A stretch of 64,000 nt of DNA from Gp6-AA40 sp963818645. Its GTDB lineage: Bacteria; Acidobacteriota; Vicinamibacteria; Vicinamibacterales; UBA2999. The notes beneath the pieces are model-generated. The model was not told the origin of the DNA and did not search any database. It saw only the letters and a program-made list of their open reading frames with translations. How positions within the stretch are numbered: the first letter of the stretch is position 1; each line of letters starts with the position of its first letter. The stretch spans positions 168,443 to 232,442 of the forward strand of contig CAWFTF010000012.1 in assembly GCA_963818645.1 (NCBI GenBank), given 5' to 3'. Positions 60,485 to 64,000 of this stretch are shown here, piece by piece. The translations under genes and the position numbers were made by a program.

Positions 60485-61891
60485 TTGGGGAGACCTCACG
60501 CCTTGGTCACGGATGGTTCTGCACGCACGTTCATGGGCCATCCGAAAGGCCTCTTCTACCTGGCCTTCACCGAAGCGTGGGAGCGCTTCTCGTATTACGG
60601 CATGACGGCGCTCGTCGTCCTCTACATGGTGAACCAGCTGCTCCTGCCCGGCCACGTGGAGCACATCGCCGGGTTCGCGCGATTCCGAGCGATCGTCGAG
60701 TCGATGGTGGGCCCGATTTCAACGCAGGCGCTCGCATCGCAGATCTTTGGCCTCTACACAGGTTTCGTGTACTTCACGCCCCTGCTCGGCGGCCAGATCG
60801 CCGACCGCTGGATCGGGCAGCGCAACGCCGTGGTAATCGGCGCGCTCTTGATGAGCGGAGGGCACGTGGCAATGGCCTCGGAGAAGACCTTCCTGTTGGC
60901 CTTGCTGCTGCTGGTCGTGGGTTCAGGTCTGCTCAAGGGGAACATCTCCGCCCAGGTTGGCGCCCTCTATCCTCGCAACGATGAGGCATTACGCACGCGC
61001 GGCTTCACTGTGTTCAGCATGGCGATCAACGTCGGTGCCGTCACCGGGCCGCTGCTCTGCGGTCTGCTCGCACAAGTCTACGGCTGGGACTATGGCTTCG
61101 GCATCGCGGCGATCTTCATGCTCACCGGATTGGCCACGTATCTGTCCGGCTACCGCTTTTTGCCCGCACGTGTCCCGCGGCGCACCCATGAGGGAGGCAC
61201 GCTCAGTTCCGCCGACTGGCGTGTCATCCTGGCGCTCGCCGCGGTGATGATGATCACCGTCTTTCAGTCGGTCGCCTACTACCAGCTCGCGAATGTCCTT
61301 CCGGTGTGGCTCCAGCAGCATGTCGCACTCGACGTTGGCAGCCTCAGGATCCCGGTCCCCTGGTATCAATCGATCGACCCGCTGTTCAGCATCTTCGGCG
61401 TACCGCTGTTGTTCTGGATTTGGCATCAGCAGGCGTCGCGCCGTCGCGAGCCTGGAGATCTCGCGAAGATCGGCATCGGCGCGTGGCTTGCCGCAGCCAG
61501 CAACCTGATCCTCGTCGCGGCGATCCTCGCTGCGGGCTCCGCGCGCGTGCATCCAATCTGGCCGTTTCTGTATTGCGCCGGGCAGGGAATCGCTTTCCTG
61601 TACTACTGGCCCACGCTGCTGGCGCTGGTCTCGCGGACAGCGCCCGCGAAGGTCAACGCGACCATGATGGGGCTCGCCTTCATGACCTTGGCCCTTGCGA
61701 ACAACCTCGTCGGCTGGATCGGCGGCTTCTACGAAGCGATGACACCCGTGACGTTCTGGACTATGCACGCCGCCATCGGTGCGACCGGCGGAATGCTGGT
61801 GATGCTGTTCGGGCGCCGACTCAGTCGAACGTTCGAGGCGAGCCTGGACGAGCCTGTGCGACTGTCGGTGCGCGCGCTCGAAGTCGAGTAG
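60485..61891 (+). CDS. Proton-dependent oligopeptide transporter (POT/PTR family)
   Basis: 468 residues from TTG 60485, nine bases after AAGGAG; ATG 60533 is an alternative. The ExxER motif is in EAWERFSYYGMTALVVLYMV. Other POT motifs: FVYFTPLLGGQIADRWIGQR, GLLKGNISAQVGALYPRND, RGFTVFSMAINVGAVTGPLL. Imports di/tripeptides with protons. The next gene starts 35 bases later. Confidence 0.92.
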   Translation: MGRPHALVTDGSARTFMGHPKGLFYLAFTEAWERFSYYGMTALVVLYMVNQLLLPGHVEHIAGFARFRAIVESMVGPISTQALASQIFGLYTGFVYFTPLLGGQIADRWIGQRNAVVIGALLMSGGHVAMASEKTFLLALLLLVVGSGLLKGNISAQVGALYPRNDEALRTRGFTVFSMAINVGAVTGPLLCGLLAQVYGWDYGFGIAAIFMLTGLATYLSGYRFLPARVPRRTHEGGTLSSADWRVILALAAVMMITVFQSVAYYQLANVLPVWLQQHVALDVGSLRIPVPWYQSIDPLFSIFGVPLLFWIWHQQASRRREPGDLAKIGIGAWLAAASNLILVAAILAAGSARVHPIWPFLYCAGQGIAFLYYWPTLLALVSRTAPAKVNATMMGLAFMTLALANNLVGWIGGFYEAMTPVTFWTMHAAIGATGGMLVMLFGRRLSRTFEASLDEPVRLSVRALEVE

Positions 61892-61925
61892 GACATCGAA
61901 ATGAAATCCTGAAGAGGAGAAAGCA

Positions 61926-62762
61926 ATGCTCGCAGGAAGAATCATGGCAACAGGCGGCATGATCGTCTCCGTCACGGTGATCCTGCCGGCGCAATGGAGT
62001 GTCACGACGAAGGGTGTGCCGACGACGCCGGACGGCAAGCCGAATCTTCATGCACCCGCACCGAAGATGACGGACGGAAGGACACCCGATCTTTCCGGGC
62101 TCTGGGACGTGGAGAAACGGCCGTGCATCGAGGCGACGTCCCCGTTTGGATGTAGTGATGCGCTGGATGGTGTCCCTGTGGGATTTATCAATGCCACGAC
62201 GGGCGTTGCTGAGACACCACCCTTGCAACCATGGGCAGAGGCTTTCGTGAAGCAGTACGCAGACGACGCGAGCCGCGATCCGAACCTCCGGTGTCTGCCG
62301 CACGCACCTTCACGGATGTGGGTGCATTTTGTGATGCGGAAGATCATCCAAATGCCCGACAGTCTGACGATCCTGGATGAGTACATGGGGCAGTATCGGC
62401 AGATTTTTCTGGATGGGCGTCCACTGCCGAAAGACCCGGAGCCCATGTTCAAAGGCTATTCGGTTGGCAGGTGGGAGGGTGACACGCTCGTGGTTGAGAC
62501 CATCGGCATCAAGGAGAATTGGTTCAACGGTGAGGGGTATCCGCTCACCGGGCAAGCTCGAATCATTGAGCGCATCCGCCGCCTGGACTACGGCAATCTT
62601 GAAGTACAAGTCACGGTCGATGATCCAAAGGCATATACGAAACCCTGGACGAGGACCATCAAACTATCACTTGTCCTCGATATGGACCTGTTGGAATACA
62701 TCTGCAACGAAAACGAAAAGGACTTGCAAATCATCATCAACGCCGGCAAACCGAAAAATTAG
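61926..62762 (+). CDS. Secreted protein of unknown function, common in Acidobacteriota
   Basis: 278 residues, signal-peptide-like N-terminus (MATGGMIVSVTVILPAQWSV). Conserved-looking segments: TPDGKPNLHAPAPKMTDGRT, PDLSGLWDVEKRPCIEATSP, GYSVGRWEGDTLVVETIGIK, WFNGEGYPLTGQARIIERIR. This pattern is frequent in this phylum, usually in multiple copies. The function is unknown. Confidence 0.65.
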   Translation: MLAGRIMATGGMIVSVTVILPAQWSVTTKGVPTTPDGKPNLHAPAPKMTDGRTPDLSGLWDVEKRPCIEATSPFGCSDALDGVPVGFINATTGVAETPPLQPWAEAFVKQYADDASRDPNLRCLPHAPSRMWVHFVMRKIIQMPDSLTILDEYMGQYRQIFLDGRPLPKDPEPMFKGYSVGRWEGDTLVVETIGIKENWFNGEGYPLTGQARIIERIRRLDYGNLEVQVTVDDPKAYTKPWTRTIKLSLVLDMDLLEYICNENEKDLQIIINAGKPKN

Positions 62763-62821
62763 GTGCAGCCCTGGAGCTCGAAGTCAGCGCCTACTGAACT
62801 TCACGTGTTAGGCTCGCCGCG

Positions 62822-63211
62822 ATGGGTACATGGATCGCAGTCGCGATTGGCGGAGCGGTTGGGTCTCTCGCTCGCCACGGCGTGAATCATCTCGTCCACA
62901 CGCGTTGGTTGCTGGCGAGACTTCCGATCGGCACGGCCATCGTCAATCTCACCGGCTGCTTCGTGATCGGCCTGCTTGCGGGTCTCATCGCGAGCAACCG
63001 TCTCGTCGTCGGGCTCTACTGGCGTGAGTTCGTGTTCGTGGGCGTACTCGGTGGTTTCACCACCTTCTCCACTTTTGGTCTCGATACGTTCACGCTGACG
63101 CAGACGCACTCCGGCACCTACGCCGTTGTGAATGTCGCGCTGCAGGTGATCGGTGGACTGCTCGCTGTGTGGGCAGGCTATGCAATCGGTTTAGCGAGAA
63201 TAGCGACGTGA
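62822..63211 (+). CDS. fluC: Fluoride ion channel
   Basis: 129 residues with four TM helices. Signatures GGAVGSLARHGVNHL, IGTAIVNLTGCFVIGLLAGL, and VGVLGGFTTFSTFGLDTF (sodium/fluoride filter). It exports fluoride as a dual-topology dimer. I looked for a fluoride riboswitch in the upstream 60 bp and found none. The stop overlaps the next start by three bases. Confidence 0.95.
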   Translation: MGTWIAVAIGGAVGSLARHGVNHLVHTRWLLARLPIGTAIVNLTGCFVIGLLAGLIASNRLVVGLYWREFVFVGVLGGFTTFSTFGLDTFTLTQTHSGTYAVVNVALQVIGGLLAVWAGYAIGLARIAT

Positions 63212-63942
63212 ACCTGGTGCTACTCGACGAACGCGACCCCATCGACTCGCACTGCGTGACACTTTCCGACGCGCGCGCCGCGCACGTGGTGAACGTGTTG
63301 CGAGCCACACCGGGACAGACGGTGCGAATCGGTCTGCTCGACGGTCCATTCGGCACGGGCACGGTGGTGTCAGCCGGCGAAGGCCGGGTCACTCTCCGCT
63401 GCGAGTTCGCGGCCGCCGCTCCCCCACGCCCGCAAGTCGATGTGCTGCTCGCGCTGCCTCGCCCGAAAGTGATGCGGCGCTTGTGGGCACAACTCACTGC
63501 GCTTGGCGTGGGACAGATCGTCCTGACGAATGCCGAACGCGTCGAGCGCCACTACTTCGACACGCATATCCTCAATGAAGTGACCTACCGTCGGCTGCTC
63601 ATCGAAGGCCTTCAGCAGGCACGCGATACGCGGCTGCCGGCGGTATCGATCCACCGTCAGTTCAGGGTCTTCGTCGAGGATCATCTGGACGGATTATTCG
63701 GCGACGGCATCCGCCTCGTCGCCGATCCGAGCGGGGCCACCTCAATCGCTTCGGCTCTGAGCGATCACCACAATCAGCGCGTCCTTCTGGCCATTGGACC
63801 GGAAGGTGGCTGGAACGATTTCGAGCTGGCCCTCCTTAGGGCGCACAACTTCCAGATAGTCGGCCTCGGGCCGCGCACGCTGCGAGTCGATACGGCCTGC
63901 ATTGCGCTCGTCGCTCTCACGCACGCGTCGCTCAGGGATTGA
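63208..63942 (+). CDS. rsmE: 16S rRNA (uracil(1498)-N3)-methyltransferase
   Basis: 244 residues from GTG 63208, which overlaps the fluC stop (GTGA). PUA-like N-terminal domain, SPOUT domain with VLLAIGPEGGWNDFELALLR and IVGLGPRTLRVDTACIALVA. Methylates U1498. The last codons and stop (LRD, TGA) are merged with the heptamer repeat at the window end. Confidence 0.95.
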   Translation: MNLVLLDERDPIDSHCVTLSDARAAHVVNVLRATPGQTVRIGLLDGPFGTGTVVSAGEGRVTLRCEFAAAAPPRPQVDVLLALPRPKVMRRLWAQLTALGVGQIVLTNAERVERHYFDTHILNEVTYRRLLIEGLQQARDTRLPAVSIHRQFRVFVEDHLDGLFGDGIRLVADPSGATSIASALSDHHNQRVLLAIGPEGGWNDFELALLRAHNFQIVGLGPRTLRVDTACIALVALTHASLRD

Positions 63943-63986
63943 GAGGACTGAGGACCGTAGACAGTAGACCGCAGCCCCAGAATGGT
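63930..63986. repeat. Heptamer repeat at the right edge
   Basis: GGACTGA, GGACCGT, AGACAGT, AGACCGC units in register following the rsmE stop. It may continue beyond the window. Confidence 0.6.
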
Positions 63987-64000
63987 ATTTTAGACGTGCC

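Noticed and set aside
62763..62821. Fluoride riboswitch before fluC
   Set aside because: I could not find the conserved pseudoknot sequence in this short leader.

Overview
The window looks like one contig of a high-GC (roughly 60-65% by eye) Acidobacteriota genome, most plausibly class Vicinamibacteria. The inference rests on a VWFA-type secreted protein with the Acidobacteria-style domain layout, a large MacB/FtsX-type permease with the N- and C-terminal domain arrangement of the Acidobacteria 'ADOP' family, a glycine/proline-rich TonB, PEP-CTERM proteins, and a housekeeping gene set of Gram-negative type. No rRNA operon or CRISPR array is present. One tRNA gene (Thr, anticodon CGT) was found.

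Layout. 1-11.5 kb: methylmalonyl-CoA mutase (cut by the window edge), glutamate dehydrogenase, VWFA protein, ADOP permease, acyl-CoA dehydrogenases, aspartate-semialdehyde dehydrogenase, DUF481 outer-membrane protein, HIT hydrolase. 11.5-22.2 kb: ihf/HU, rpsA, a histone-H1-like chimera, YdeI, a repeat-bounded four-helix-bundle element, cmk, a hydrolase, rluB, scpB, scpA, trpS, site-2 protease. 22.3-28.7 kb: universal stress protein, two paralogous sigma54 response regulators around one PAS histidine kinase, two small membrane proteins, Hsp20. 29-38.7 kb: TonB, uvrC, CDP-alcohol phosphatidyltransferase, a second (broken) four-helix-bundle element, Ku, thymidine kinase, EF-P, Hsp20, DegP-like protease. 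38.7-52.6 kb: leuA / LysR / leuCD, 3-methyladenine glycosylase, uvrA, a second CDP-alcohol phosphatidyltransferase, Kef-type antiporter, AlkD, peroxiredoxin, HemG-like flavodoxin, MFS transporter. 52.7-59.1 kb: a genomic island bounded by a tRNA-Thr gene and a 48-bp copy of its 3' part, carrying asnB, a small zinc-ribbon protein, a broken TIR gene, one intact and one decayed PEP-CTERM gene and an IS3-type element. 59.1-64 kb: PEGA protein, POT peptide transporter, a secreted protein, fluoride channel and rsmE.

The most unusual signal is a dispersed family of 7-bp (heptamer) tandem repeats, often arranged as inverted arms, at about 15 places. The heptamer differs from locus to locus, but the two arms at a locus match each other. 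Two loci enclose a four-helix-bundle (23S-IVS-protein type) gene between the arms. Two others are inserted in frame within uvrC and uvrA. I see none in the tRNA-Thr island. This may be a mobile or self-amplifying repeat system that I do not recognise as a named element.

The window also has about a dozen single-base frameshifts, several in essential genes (cmk, uvrA). Uncorrected sequencing or assembly indels are the simplest explanation, and every broken gene below should be read with that in mind.
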